NCBI RefSeq assembly: GCF_014137855.1
Contig: NZ_JACGWT010000003.1
Span: 434,001-498,000, forward strand
Direction: 5' to 3'
Source: Microlunatus kandeliicorticis
GTDB taxonomy: Bacteria; Actinomycetota; Actinomycetes; Propionibacteriales; Propionibacteriaceae
DNA length: 64,000 nucleotides
The translations under genes were made by a program, and so were the position numbers. Of the stretch, positions 25,957-34,684 are shown in pieces; positions within the stretch are counted from its first letter, which is position 1; each line of letters opens with the position of its first letter. The notes under the pieces are model-generated. The model searched no databases. It worked only from the letters and a program-made list of their open reading frames with translations, and was not told where the DNA came from.

Positions 25957-26190
25957 GGTCGTCGTCTCTCTCGTGCTGCGTTCCGCACGAGGACGACGCG
26001 CCGACCTGCCGGTCGCCGACGCCGCGGTACCACCTCGCTTGCCGTCCGCACCGGGGTCCCGGGCGGACGACCGCTCGTTCGACGGCTGTCACGGGCCTAC
26101 CCGTCCGGGTCTAGTGAGGCCCGCCGCGACGGGCCCGTTCTTCCGGAGGCTCACCGGTGATGGCCGGATCACTGCCTGTGCGGACGATCC
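25957..26190 (-). promoter_or_regulatory. ileS T-box riboswitch (translational type)
   Basis: The minus-strand leader holds the T-box sequence AGGTGGTACCGCGG (complement of about 26022-26035), which pairs with the tRNA acceptor end. A short stem I (CCGGCC-ATC-ACCGGTGAGCCTCCGG) carries an ATC isoleucine specifier at 26161-26159. Next to the start codon, CGTCGTC-CTCGTGC pairs with GCACGAG...GACGACG, masking the GAGAGA ribosome site. This is the layout of actinobacterial translational T-boxes with ultrashort stem I. Uncharged tRNA-Ile is expected to free the RBS. Confidence 0.9.
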
Positions 26191-26242
26191 TAGCGAAACG
26201 CCTGACGGCGGCCCAACGGATTGCCTTCGGCACACTGGACGC

Positions 26243-26947
26243 ATGAGTCACGGCCCTCTCGCCCCTGGGGGCGCCGTCCCGGTCGGTCCGGAGCCGCCGC
26301 TGAACCAGCCGGCCTACGTCATCGGTCTCGGCGCCGCGGTCCGTCGCGCGCTCCGGAAGTACGCCGTCTTCCACGGCCGGGCGAGCCGGCGCGAGTTCTG
26401 GTGGTGGTGTCTGGCCCAGGTGATCTGCTTCGCCGTGATCGAGGCGCTCACCCTGTCGATCGGCGCCGCCACCGCGGACGCCGCCGGCACCTCGCAGAGC
26501 CCGCTGCTCGCGCTGCCGCTGACCCTGCTCGGCCTCTGGGTGCTCGGGACGATCGTGCCGAGCATCGCGGTCAGCGTCCGCCGGCTGCACGACGCCGGCC
26601 ACACCGGCAAGCTCTATCTGCTCAACCTGCTCAACGCGTTCGGCTTCGTCGGCGCGGTGGTCGTGCTGGTCTTCTGCGCACTGCCGAGCTCACCGTCCGG
26701 CGTCCGGTACGACCGGCTCGAGCCGGGCCAGGCGCCGATCCTCCCGGCGGGACCGGCCGGCTGGACGCCGGCGTCGCCCTACCCCGCACAGGCTTGGCCC
26801 CAGCAGCCCTACCCGCAGCAGCCGTTTGCGCAGCAGCCGTATGCGCAGCCGTTTCCGCAGCCGCAGGACTATCCGCAGCAGCCCTACCCGGGTCCGTCGG
26901 CCAGCGATCCCGACGAGGTCTGGCGGCGGCCGCCGCCCGGGAGCTGA
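26243..26947 (+). CDS. DUF805 membrane protein with Pro/Gln-rich tail
   Basis: 234 aa. The DUF805 domain (residues about 30-150) begins YAVFHGRASRREFWWWCL and has hydrophobic helices at about 50-70, 88-112 and 128-150, with VSVRRLHDAGHTG between them. The C-terminal 80 aa are YPQQP-like repeats, probably disordered. Role unknown. ATG at 26243 was preferred over a longer frame across the T-box. Confidence 0.85.
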   Translation: MSHGPLAPGGAVPVGPEPPLNQPAYVIGLGAAVRRALRKYAVFHGRASRREFWWWCLAQVICFAVIEALTLSIGAATADAAGTSQSPLLALPLTLLGLWVLGTIVPSIAVSVRRLHDAGHTGKLYLLNLLNAFGFVGAVVVLVFCALPSSPSGVRYDRLEPGQAPILPAGPAGWTPASPYPAQAWPQQPYPQQPFAQQPYAQPFPQPQDYPQQPYPGPSASDPDEVWRRPPPGS

Positions 26948-27013
26948 TCGGTCACGTCGCGGCCGGTCCGGGGCAGCGGCCGGCGCTCCTCCCCGACCGC
27001 CAAGTCCCGGAGC

Positions 27014-27523
27014 TCAGAGCCCGGCGCGCTCGGCCAACCCGCGCAGGTAGGCGGCCTGACCGACGTGCTGGGTGATGTCGCCGATCACGCTGACCAGCCG
27101 GGCCGACAGGGTCACCGGCGGGTCCCAGTTCTCGTCGACCACCCGGGCCAGGTCGTCCTCGGTGAGCTCCTCGACGAACTGGATCGTCGCCGCGTGCACC
27201 TCGCCGTGGTACTCGGCCAGCAGGGCCGGGTCGACGCGGACCTTCGCGACGTCGTCGCTGTCCTGGGCGTAGCCGGTCTCGTCCGGGTCGAACGGCAACC
27301 CGAACTGCTCACGCCACTTCGGCCAGATCTGCTCGGTCCCGGCCACCCCCGCGACGTGGTCGTCCTGCACCCGGCTGAGGTGCCAGACCAGCCAGTCGAT
27401 GGTGTTGGCCTCGGCGTCGGGCCGGTAGGTGGCGGCGTCCAGACTCAGCCCGTCGGTCACCGCGACGACCAGCTCGTGGACCCGCTCGAAGGCGTCGACG
27501 AGCAGCACGTTGGCAGCGTTCAT
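27014..27523 (-). CDS. DinB-family protein (DUF664-like)
   Basis: 169 aa from the ATG at 27523. Helices include MNAANVLLVDAFERVHELVVAVTDGL, NTIDWLVWHLSRVQDDHVAGVAG (metal-binding His) and SVIGDITQHVGQAAYLRGLAER (C-terminal His). Third protein of this fold in the window. Possibly a thiol-dependent transferase; substrate unknown. Confidence 0.85.
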   Translation of the reverse strand: MNAANVLLVDAFERVHELVVAVTDGLSLDAATYRPDAEANTIDWLVWHLSRVQDDHVAGVAGTEQIWPKWREQFGLPFDPDETGYAQDSDDVAKVRVDPALLAEYHGEVHAATIQFVEELTEDDLARVVDENWDPPVTLSARLVSVIGDITQHVGQAAYLRGLAERAGL

Positions 27524-27664
27524 GCTCCCCAGTCTCGACCTCGGCGGGCCGCTGCGCCCGACCGGGGGCCCACCGGTCGTGCATCCGGCTCCGGCCGGCC
27601 GCGCGAACCTCGCCGACGAGCGGCGGCCGGACGGTCCGCTGTCCCGCGAGCGGAGGAGGCACGG

Positions 27665-28366
27665 GTGCAGGACCAGGAACCGGCGGTGCTGGTGGTGGGC
27701 GCGACGGGCGTGCTCGGGCAGGCGATCGCCGCCCGGCTGGCCGAGCGCGGGGCCCGGCTCGCGGTGATCGGGCGCGACGCCGACCGGCTCGCGGAGGTCG
27801 CCGAGCGCACCGGCGCGGTGAGCCGACAGACCGCCGACCTGATCGACGCCGACGCCGTGCGGTCGGCGGTGCAGGCATCGGCCGAGGCGCTCGGCGGGCT
27901 CGACGGCCTGGTCGTGGCGGCGGGCGTGGCCGCCTTCGGGCCTGCGGTCGACGAGGACGACGCGGTGGTCGAGGAGCTGTTCGCGGTGAACACCCTCGGC
28001 GTGATGACTGCCGTCCGGTCCGCGGTCCCGCAGTTGCGCGAGGGCGGCGCGGTCGCGGTGATCAGCGCGGTGCTGGCCGACGTCCCGACCGCCGGGATGG
28101 CCGCCTACTCGGCCAGCAAGGCTGCGACGGCGACCTGGCTCGAGGTGCTCCGGCGCGAGCTCCGGCGCAGCAGGATCGACGTCCTCGACGCCCGCCCGCC
28201 GCACCTGGAGACCGGGCTGTCCGACCGCGCGCTGGCCGGGCAGCCGCCGAAGCTGCCCCCGGGCGGCGACATCGACGAGGTGGTCCGGCTGATCGTCGAG
28301 GGCCTCTACGACGGCCGCCGCGAGCTGGTCGCCGACCTCAAGGCGGGCACGCTCGAGCTGCGCTGA
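27665..28366 (+). CDS. SDR-family oxidoreductase
   Basis: 233 aa from the GTG at 27665, just after GGAGG. The cofactor motif is GATGVLG (about 12-18), followed by NTLGVMTAVRSAVPQL and YSASKAA (catalytic Tyr and Lys, near 150). Lacks a long substrate loop, so it is a minimal SDR. Divergent from the DinB-like gene by about 140 bases. Confidence 0.88.
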   Translation: MQDQEPAVLVVGATGVLGQAIAARLAERGARLAVIGRDADRLAEVAERTGAVSRQTADLIDADAVRSAVQASAEALGGLDGLVVAAGVAAFGPAVDEDDAVVEELFAVNTLGVMTAVRSAVPQLREGGAVAVISAVLADVPTAGMAAYSASKAATATWLEVLRRELRRSRIDVLDARPPHLETGLSDRALAGQPPKLPPGGDIDEVVRLIVEGLYDGRRELVADLKAGTLELR

Positions 28367-28418
28367 GCCGGTGCCCCGGCGGGTGCCGCGGCCGGCCGCG
28401 ACGCTCAGGAGGAATTAG

Positions 28419-31049
28419 TCAGCCGCTGGGGGTCAGCACCAGGGTGTGCCGGCGGGCGGCCTCGACCGCGGGCCGGGTGAACGCGAACGGCAGGAACCGG
28501 CCGGCCACCCACAGCGCGGTCTGGTCGTCGTAGTCGGGGTTCCAGGCGTGTCCGGACACCCCGCTCTGGTTGACCCAGCGCGAGGCGTCGACGGCGGACC
28601 AGTCCACCAGCATCCGCATCGCAGGGCCGTTCTGGACGCTGTAGCCGTCGTTGCCGAAGGACATCGCGTTGACCACCGCGGGACCGCCGGGCACCGGGAA
28701 CGGACCGACGTTGAGCAGCCACTCGACCGGCTTGATCCCGCTGGTCCCCAGCGTCTGGTTGCGCAGCGTCACCTGGTGGATCCGTCCCCAGCTCCATCCG
28801 CGGGGGTCCCGGGACATCAGGGCGGTGATGTCCTTGCGGGCCTGGGTCATCGCGGCGACCAGCATGTCGTCGCGGGTCTCCCGGCGCGGGGTGCGGGCGT
28901 CGTCCCACCACGGGTTGTCCGGCTGTTTCAGCAGCCGGGCCACCACCGCGTACCAGCGGTCCCCGCCGTCGGCCTGTTGGTCGGCGGGCAGCTGGTCGTC
29001 GAAGGTGACTTTCAGCAGGTCGGCGAAGACGACGCTGAACCACGCCGCCGCCGCCGAATCGGTCCCCGCCCGGTAGTCCCAGCCGACCAGCGTCTGCTGG
29101 CCCTCCCGGACCCACGGGTCGTTCACCCTGACCTTGAGCAGCGCGGGCACGATCTGCTCGGCGTAGCGCATCGTGTCGTCGCTGAACAGCTGCTCGGCCG
29201 CCTCCGGGCTCAGCGGCCGGGTGGCCGAGATCCGGTCGATCAGCTCCTGGCTGCGCCAGCCGTAGGAGTAGTCGGCGCCGAGCTTGTACGGGTACTGCGC
29301 GCCGATCACCGTCTGGTTTGCGGTGACCACGAACCCCCGCGACGGGTCGAGCTCCCAGGGCAGCGCGTCGAAGGGGATGCTGCCGCGCCAGTCGTAGGCC
29401 TTGTCCCAGCCGGGGGCGGGAAGATCACCGGATCCCCTGCCCCGCAACGGCAACCGGCCGGGCAGCTGGTAGCCGATGTGGCCCGCCCGGTCGGCGTAGA
29501 CCATGTTCTGCGACGGCCCGGTGAACAGGCGGGCGGCGTCGCGGAACTCGGTGAAGTCCTGCGCGGTGTCGATCGCGAACAACGCGTCCATGCTGCGTCC
29601 TGGGGTCAGCGCCTCCCAGTCGAGCGCGACCGCGTAGCCGTCGCCGGGTGGCCGCCCCGACTCCCCCGTCGGCCCGTCCCGGCCGACCTGCCGGAGCTGC
29701 GGGTCGACGTCGGAGAGCAGTGGGCCGTGACGCGACACCCGGACGGTGATCGTCCGCGGGGTCGCCTCGCCCCGCACCCGGATCTGTTCGGTGCGGACCT
29801 GCAACGGCTGCCAGGACGACCCGACCCGCGCGGTGTCGCCGCGGAGCTGCTCGAGGTAGAGGTCCTGGGCGTCGGGATAGGAGTCGGTGAAGCCCCAGCT
29901 CATCGCGTCGTTGTGGCCGATGATCACGCCGGGCATCCCCGAGAACGAGAAACCGCTGACGTCGAACGGGCAGCGCGCGCTCACCGTTCGGCAGTGCAGC
30001 CCGACCTGCATGAAGATCGACGGGATCGAGACCGCCAGGTGCGGGTCGTTGCCGAGCAGCGGGCGTCCGGTGGTGGTCCGCGACCCGGACACCGCCCAGG
30101 CGTTGGAACCGATCCCGGCGTCCGAGCCGCCGCGGCCGAGCACCGCCGGGATCGTGGTCCAGGCCCGGGCGGCCGCCTCGAGCGCGGGGACGGCGGCGTC
30201 GAGCTGGCCACCGGTGAGCCCGTCCAGACCCGATCCCGACGCGCTCCGCCCCGAGCCGGTCGACGAGCCCGTCACGGAGCCCGGGGACGTCCCGAGCGGT
30301 GCCGGCCGACCCTGGCTGCGGCCGGCGGCGAGGTCGAAGCGGCCGTCGCGGACCGTCCCGCTGCCCACGATGGGCTGGAACTGGTCGAGCTGCTGCGGCG
30401 GGTAGAGGTCGGCGGCGCGGGCCGCTCCCAGCTTGGCGGTGATCAGCGCGCGAGCGGTCTCCTGGTCGCTGTTGCCGTCGAGGTCCCAGGCCATCGCCTT
30501 GAGCCAGGCGAGCGAGTCGACCGCCGTCCAGTCCTCCGGGGTGTAGTCGAGCCCGGTCAGCCGCAACAGCGAGTACTCGACCGACATGTCGGCCGGCGCG
30601 TTGTTGCGGATGTAGGCGTTGACCCCGGCGGCGTAGGCGTCGAGATAGCGCCGGGTGCTCGGCGAGAGCACCGCCAGCTCGGCCTGGGCGGCGCGCCGCC
30701 AGCCGAGGGTGCGGATGTAGGCGTCGGTGCCGACCTGCGAGGCCCCGAACAGCTCCGACAGCCGGCCCGCGGTGATGTGGCGTCGGACGTCCATCTCGAA
30801 GAACCGGTCCTGGGCGTGGACGTAGCCCTCGGCCTCGAACAGGTCCTCCGGGTCGTCGGCGTAGATGTCGGGGATGCCGTTGGCGTTCCGGATCACCTCG
30901 ACCGGCGCGCTGAGGCCGGCGATCCGCAGCTGCCCGTCGACGGTCGGGAACGGACGACGCACGGTGGTGACCAGCAGGCTGCCGCCGGCCGCGAGAACCA
31001 GGACCAGCACGAACACGCCGAACAGCAGCCAGCGAGGGATCCGACGCAC
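28419..31049 (-). CDS. Penicillin acylase family (Ntn hydrolase), membrane-anchored
   Basis: 876 aa precursor. An N-terminal TM helix (LLFGVFVLVLVLAAGGSLLVTTV), then PVEVIRNANGIPDIYADDPEDLFEAEGYVHAQDRFFEMDVRRH of the alpha chain. The beta chain begins at a Ser in GSNAWAVSG (about residue 315), which becomes the N-terminal nucleophile after autocleavage. LLGNDPHL and FSFSGMPGVIIGHN follow. Members hydrolyse amides, including beta-lactams and acyl-homoserine lactones; the substrate here is unknown. Confidence 0.92.
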   Translation of the reverse strand: MRRIPRWLLFGVFVLVLVLAAGGSLLVTTVRRPFPTVDGQLRIAGLSAPVEVIRNANGIPDIYADDPEDLFEAEGYVHAQDRFFEMDVRRHITAGRLSELFGASQVGTDAYIRTLGWRRAAQAELAVLSPSTRRYLDAYAAGVNAYIRNNAPADMSVEYSLLRLTGLDYTPEDWTAVDSLAWLKAMAWDLDGNSDQETARALITAKLGAARAADLYPPQQLDQFQPIVGSGTVRDGRFDLAAGRSQGRPAPLGTSPGSVTGSSTGSGRSASGSGLDGLTGGQLDAAVPALEAAARAWTTIPAVLGRGGSDAGIGSNAWAVSGSRTTTGRPLLGNDPHLAVSIPSIFMQVGLHCRTVSARCPFDVSGFSFSGMPGVIIGHNDAMSWGFTDSYPDAQDLYLEQLRGDTARVGSSWQPLQVRTEQIRVRGEATPRTITVRVSRHGPLLSDVDPQLRQVGRDGPTGESGRPPGDGYAVALDWEALTPGRSMDALFAIDTAQDFTEFRDAARLFTGPSQNMVYADRAGHIGYQLPGRLPLRGRGSGDLPAPGWDKAYDWRGSIPFDALPWELDPSRGFVVTANQTVIGAQYPYKLGADYSYGWRSQELIDRISATRPLSPEAAEQLFSDDTMRYAEQIVPALLKVRVNDPWVREGQQTLVGWDYRAGTDSAAAAWFSVVFADLLKVTFDDQLPADQQADGGDRWYAVVARLLKQPDNPWWDDARTPRRETRDDMLVAAMTQARKDITALMSRDPRGWSWGRIHQVTLRNQTLGTSGIKPVEWLLNVGPFPVPGGPAVVNAMSFGNDGYSVQNGPAMRMLVDWSAVDASRWVNQSGVSGHAWNPDYDDQTALWVAGRFLPFAFTRPAVEAARRHTLVLTPSG

Positions 31050-31170
31050 CGCGTCATGCTAACGACGCAGCCGCGCCGCACCGGCTTAGCAGTCGTTATG
31101 CTTGAGTGCCAGTCGAAACCGTTGACGGCCCGGGCACCACCCGGCGCCGGTGTCGATGCGAGAGAGTCCG

Positions 31171-31527
31171 ATGCCTACCTACCAGTACCGCTGCACGTCC
31201 TGCGGTCGCGACCTCGAGGTCGTCCAGAAGTTCACCGACCCGGCCCTGACCGAGTGCCCGACCTGCCAGGGCGAGCTCCGCAAGGTCTTCAACGCGGTGG
31301 GCGTGGTGTTCAAGGGCAGCGGCTTCTACCGGACCGACAGCCGCTCCGACCCGAAGGGCGGCTCGGAGAAGAAGTCGTCCACGGAGAAGAGCTCGTCCGA
31401 CACCTCCTCGACCTCCTCCACGGATTCCTCGAGCGGCTCGTCGGGCGGCTCGTCGAGCGGTGAGAAGAGCAGCGGCAGCGGCTCCACCGGCACGAGCAAG
31501 GCCGCCGCCGGCACGAGCTCGAACTAG
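31171..31527 (+). CDS. FmdB-type zinc-ribbon protein
   Basis: 118 aa. N-terminal MPTYQYRCTSCG...CPTCQGELRKVFNAVGVVFKGSGFYRTD contains two CxxC pairs typical of the FmdB putative regulatory family. The C-terminal 50 residues are Ser/Gly-rich and low in complexity. Start at the ATG giving MPTYQ, which is invariant in the family. Function not established. Confidence 0.92.
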   Translation: MPTYQYRCTSCGRDLEVVQKFTDPALTECPTCQGELRKVFNAVGVVFKGSGFYRTDSRSDPKGGSEKKSSTEKSSSDTSSTSSTDSSSGSSGGSSSGEKSSGSGSTGTSKAAAGTSSN

Positions 31528-31641
31528 TCCTCCCGTCCGCGGCCGGCCGTCCGTCCACAGGACGCCGGTTGTCCTGGCGGCTCGCGTGGAGCCTGTGGAC
31601 GACACCCGCGGGCCCGGGCCGACCGTCCCAGGGTGGTAGGC

Positions 31642-32331
31642 ATGAGGCCTCTCCGTCCCGCACCGACGCCCCGCCGCTCTGCCACCGGGTCGCGGCGCCG
31701 ACGGTCGCTGTTCCACGACCTGTATCACGAACTGGGCCGGGCGGTCTCCTGGCATCGCCGCAAGCTCGCCGCGGTCGCCGCGGTCGGGGCCGTGCTGGCC
31801 ACGGTCAGCGCGGCGCTCCCGCCCGACCGCCCGAGCACCGAGGTGCTGGTGACGACTACGGCGCTGGCCGGCGGCGTGACCCTCGGGTCCACCGACGTCA
31901 CCCTCCGCCGCCTGCCCGAGGACGCCGTGCCGACCGGGGCCGCGACCGATCCGGCCGCGGTCGTCGGACGCACCCTGGTCGCGCCGCTGCCCGCGAACGC
32001 CGTGCTGACCGACCTCAGCGTGCTGTCGGACCGCACCCTGGCCGATCCCGGGCTGGTGATCGCACCGCTGCGGATCGGTGACGCCACGATCGCCGGTCTG
32101 CTCCGGGTGGGCGACCGCGTCGACGTCGTGTCCGGGGCCACCGCCGGGTCGCGCGCGACGGTGGTCGCCTCCGACGTCCGGGTGGTCGCCCTGCCCGCCG
32201 ACCCCGGCGCGGACGGCCTCGGCGTGACCGCCGGTGGGAACGGCGGGCAGCTGGTGCTGGTGGCGGCCACCCCGGAGCAGGCGGCGGCCCTGGTCGACCT
32301 CGGCACGGACGCCGGCGTGATCTTGCACTGA
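31642..32331 (+). CDS. SAF-domain protein, CpaB/RcpC-like
   Basis: 229 aa. One TM segment (LAAVAAVGAVLATVSAAL, about 45-62) followed by an SAF domain: VLVTTTALAGGVTLGSTDVTLRRLPEDAVPTGA, VGRTLVAPLPANAVL, and GDRVDVV. CpaB-like proteins work with tight-adherence pilus machines, but no pilus genes are near. Follows fmdB on the same strand as in many actinobacteria. Confidence 0.82.
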   Translation: MRPLRPAPTPRRSATGSRRRRSLFHDLYHELGRAVSWHRRKLAAVAAVGAVLATVSAALPPDRPSTEVLVTTTALAGGVTLGSTDVTLRRLPEDAVPTGAATDPAAVVGRTLVAPLPANAVLTDLSVLSDRTLADPGLVIAPLRIGDATIAGLLRVGDRVDVVSGATAGSRATVVASDVRVVALPADPGADGLGVTAGGNGGQLVLVAATPEQAAALVDLGTDAGVILH

Positions 32332-32419
32332 CCGACCGCGACGGTGCTGTCGTGGAGCCGTCGCCAGGCCCTACGCTGTTGCCGCTCAGTCGACGGCCTG
32401 ACCGAGCAGCGGTCGCGAC

Positions 32420-32440
32420 ATCGGTTCGTCTCGAACCGAT
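32420..32440 (+). promoter_or_regulatory. Hairpin in mscL leader
   Basis: ATCGGTTCG-TCT-CGAACCGAT, perfect 9-bp stem, 49 bases before the mscL start. May end the upstream transcript or act in the leader; no T run. Confidence 0.5.
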
Positions 32441-32488
32441 CCCGTCGCACAGACCGTTCCGTCGTCAGCACTAGAGGGGGAACCACCC

Positions 32489-32977
32489 ATGAGCACGAAC
32501 AATCCGCAGCCGAACCGCAACGACCGTCTCCGTGGCGCCGGGGGTGCGCTCGCCAAGGGCACCGGCGACACCCTCAACGGCTTCAAGAACTTTCTTCTCC
32601 GCGGCAACCTCGTGGAGCTGGCCACCGCCGTGATCATCGGCACCGCCTTCACGGCCGTGGTCAAGAGCTTCACGGACATCCTGTGGCAGATCATCGGCAA
32701 GTTCGGTGGCGTGCCCGACTTCACCAACAAGCTGGTGTGGGGACTCTCGGTGGGCGCCTTCCTGAGCGCTGTGCTGTCCTTCCTCCTGATCGCCGCGGTC
32801 CTCTACTTCCTGGTGATCACGCCCTACAACCGGGCGCGCGCACTCAACTCGCAGAAGGAGGAGGCCGAGCCCGCGGTCACCAGCGAGGACCTGCTGACCG
32901 AGATCCGCGATATCCTCCGCGAGCAGCAGAACGGCACCTCCACCACCGTCACGGACCCGACCCGCCCGATCGCCTGA
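32489..32977 (+). CDS. mscL: Large-conductance mechanosensitive channel
   Basis: 162 aa homopentameric osmotic-release channel. Residues 30-60 (LNGFKNFLLRGNLVELATAVIIGTAFTAVVKSF) are the amphipathic N-helix and TM1, and SVGAFLSAVLSFLLIAAVLYFLVI is TM2. The cytoplasmic tail (TSEDLLTEIRDILREQ) is the usual helix bundle. The N-terminus is about 25 aa longer than in E. coli. ATG with GGGGG upstream. Confidence 0.96.
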   Translation: MSTNNPQPNRNDRLRGAGGALAKGTGDTLNGFKNFLLRGNLVELATAVIIGTAFTAVVKSFTDILWQIIGKFGGVPDFTNKLVWGLSVGAFLSAVLSFLLIAAVLYFLVITPYNRARALNSQKEEAEPAVTSEDLLTEIRDILREQQNGTSTTVTDPTRPIA

Positions 32978-32983
32978 CCCTCC

Positions 32984-33009
32984 GGTCCGCGTGATCGTCC
33001 GCGCGGACC
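32984..33009 (+). terminator. Hairpin downstream of mscL
   Basis: GGTCCGCG and CGCGGACC, a perfect 8-bp stem seven bases after the mscL stop. The 33010-33134 remainder has nothing recognisable. Confidence 0.6.
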
Positions 33010-33134
33010 ACAGCACGGTCGTCGAGAGCCCGTCGCGTCTCCGCCCACCCGGCGGCGACGCGGCGGGCTCGCCGCGTTCCGGTGTGGCGGTGGTGATCAT
33101 CACCGCGTCGACCGGCCGCACTCGGTGGTCGCGA

Positions 33135-33506
33135 TCAGTAGTGCGGGGGGACGTCGCGGAGCAGCCGCAGCTCGTCCGGCCCCGGCGCCCGGTCCTTGAT
33201 CACCGGAGCCCGCTGCGACGCCTGGGGGAGACCTCTGCGCTGCAGCTCGGTCATCAGCTCGGTCATCAGCGCAGCCAGCTGAGCGGCCCCCAGTCCGGCG
33301 CGCAGCCGGTCCGGCACCGGGTGCGGCCAGGGCTGTCCGGTGGCTCGGGCGTCCGCCTGCGCCGCAACCGGGCTCTCCCCCGCCTCGGCCAGCCGCGCGA
33401 GCACCCGGTCGAGGTCCGGCGCGACGGCGTCGGGCCAGTCGGGGTGGTCGTGACCGGTGAGCGCCCACCCGAGGGCGCGGTCCCAGGGCGCGGGGTCGGC
33501 AGACAC
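33135..33506 (-). CDS. Hypothetical protein, 123 aa
   Basis: Not recognised. Acidic and helical, with DPAPWDRALGWALTGHDHPDWPDAVAPDLDRVLARLAEAGESP at the N-terminus and a short internal duplication LMTELMTEL. Codon use fits the chromosome. Convergent with mscL and divergent from the membrane protein at 33602. No motif suggests a function. Confidence 0.6.
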   Translation of the reverse strand: MSADPAPWDRALGWALTGHDHPDWPDAVAPDLDRVLARLAEAGESPVAAQADARATGQPWPHPVPDRLRAGLGAAQLAALMTELMTELQRRGLPQASQRAPVIKDRAPGPDELRLLRDVPPHY

Positions 33507-33573
33507 CGCGCCAGCCTAGGACCGCGGCGCGCGAACGCCGGTCGTCCTGATCCTCAAGAAACCCGATCGCTAT

Positions 33574-33587
33574 TGACTCATCAGTCA
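33574..33587 (+). promoter_or_regulatory. Possible TetR-type operator
   Basis: TGACT-CATC-AGTCA just upstream of the membrane protein gene that is cotranscribed with a TetR regulator. Resembles the half sites (TGACT) of the operator at 2409-2454. Autoregulation inferred. Confidence 0.45.
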
Positions 33588-33601
33588 TTACTGTTGACCA
33601 C

Positions 33602-34009
33602 ATGGTCAACAAGCGCGACTTCTCGCTCTCCACCGCCGCCCCGCTGCGCGCCGCCGTCGGCGTCTATGTCGCCCTGGTCGCGGCCACGCTGGTCGCACTC
33701 GCGGTGCTGTCGGCGGTCGATCCGCCCCTGGCGACGTCGGAGGCCTGGGGTCATGCCATCGTCGTGGCCGTGTTCGCCGTCCTGCTGCCGCTCCGGCTCC
33801 GCGCCGCGCTGCGCGGCAGCCGCGGGGCGCTCCGCGCGGTCGGCCTGATCGCCGGGCTGCTGGTGCTGGTCAACGCGGTGGAGGCGGCGATCCCGCGGTT
33901 CGTCCCGACCTGGATGCGGGTCGAGATGGTCGTGGTCGCGGTGCTGATGGCCGCGGTGGTCCTGCTGGTCGCCCTCACCGCCCGGGCTCGCGACGCCGGA
34001 CGGGCGTGA
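33602..34009 (+). CDS. Small integral membrane protein
   Basis: 135 aa with about four TM helices (residues about 14-40, 50-66, 78-95, 105-126) and few charged loops. Not recognised further. Its end overlaps the TetR start by four bases, so the pair is probably one transcript with the regulator controlling expression of this protein. Confidence 0.8.
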   Translation: MVNKRDFSLSTAAPLRAAVGVYVALVAATLVALAVLSAVDPPLATSEAWGHAIVVAVFAVLLPLRLRAALRGSRGALRAVGLIAGLLVLVNAVEAAIPRFVPTWMRVEMVVVAVLMAAVVLLVALTARARDAGRA

Positions 34010-34629
34010 GCCCGGTGGCGGAGCGGCGGCGACTGAGTCCCGAGGCGCGGCGCGCCCAGCTCGAGCGAGCCACCCTGGAAGTGGTCGCCGCGGTGGGGTA
34101 CGCCGCCGCCGGCGCGGACGCGATCGCCGCCGCCGCCGGGGTGTCCAAAGGGTTGCTCTGGCACTACTACGACGACCTCGACGCCCTGATGGCGGCCGCC
34201 GCCCGGCGCGGGCTGGCCGAGCTGGTCGGTGAGGTCGCCTCGGCGGTGGAGCTGGAGGCGCCGGTGCCGGCGCTGCTGCGCGGAGCGATCCACCGCGCAG
34301 CCCGGCTCCCCCGGACGCATCCGGACCACCTCCGCGCGATCCGCCAGATCGTCTCCGGTCTGCGGCACGCCGACGGCTCCCCGGTGCTCGACGAGGCCGA
34401 GTACGCCGGCCTGCAGACCGCCCAGCAGGCGCTGTTCGCCCGGGGCCAGGCCGAGGGGGACGTCCGCCCCGACCTCGACGCCGGGATGCTGGCCGCCACC
34501 TACCAGGCCGCGGTCGACGGGATGGTCGACCGACTGCTCCGGCACCCCGAGCTCGACCCGGGACCGGTCGCCGAGCTCACCGCGACCGTGCTGCTCGACG
34601 GACTGGCCCGCGACGCCCACACCGGGTGA
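34006..34629 (+). CDS. TetR-family transcriptional regulator
   Basis: 207 aa. The HTH lies in residues about 14-60 (ARRAQLERATLEVVAAVGYAAAGADAIAAAAGVSKGLLWHYYDDLDALM). The C-terminal ligand domain is of standard length. GTG start overlaps the upstream gene. Regulates probably its own operon through the TGACTCATCAGTCA site. Confidence 0.9.
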   Translation: MSPVAERRRLSPEARRAQLERATLEVVAAVGYAAAGADAIAAAAGVSKGLLWHYYDDLDALMAAAARRGLAELVGEVASAVELEAPVPALLRGAIHRAARLPRTHPDHLRAIRQIVSGLRHADGSPVLDEAEYAGLQTAQQALFARGQAEGDVRPDLDAGMLAATYQAAVDGMVDRLLRHPELDPGPVAELTATVLLDGLARDAHTG

Positions 34630-34665
34630 CCCGCTTCACACCCGGGGCGGGAATCCCCACGAGAC

Positions 34666-34681
34666 GGTTGAGGTTTCAACC
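34666..34681 (+). promoter_or_regulatory. Palindrome overlapping the nitroreductase start
   Basis: GGTTGA-GGTT-TCAACC, perfect 6-bp arms, ending four bases before the ATG. Position suggests a repressor site (MarR- or HxlR-like) that also blocks the ribosome site. Confidence 0.5.
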
Positions 34682-34684
34682 GCC

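Noticed and set aside
22552-26160. A 1,202-codon + strand frame opposite ileS.
   Set aside because: Shadow frame; ileS on the minus strand carries HYGH, KMSKS and a T-box leader.
28446-31463. A 1,005-codon + strand frame opposite the penicillin-acylase gene.
   Set aside because: Low-complexity shadow; the minus strand has a clear Ntn-hydrolase layout.
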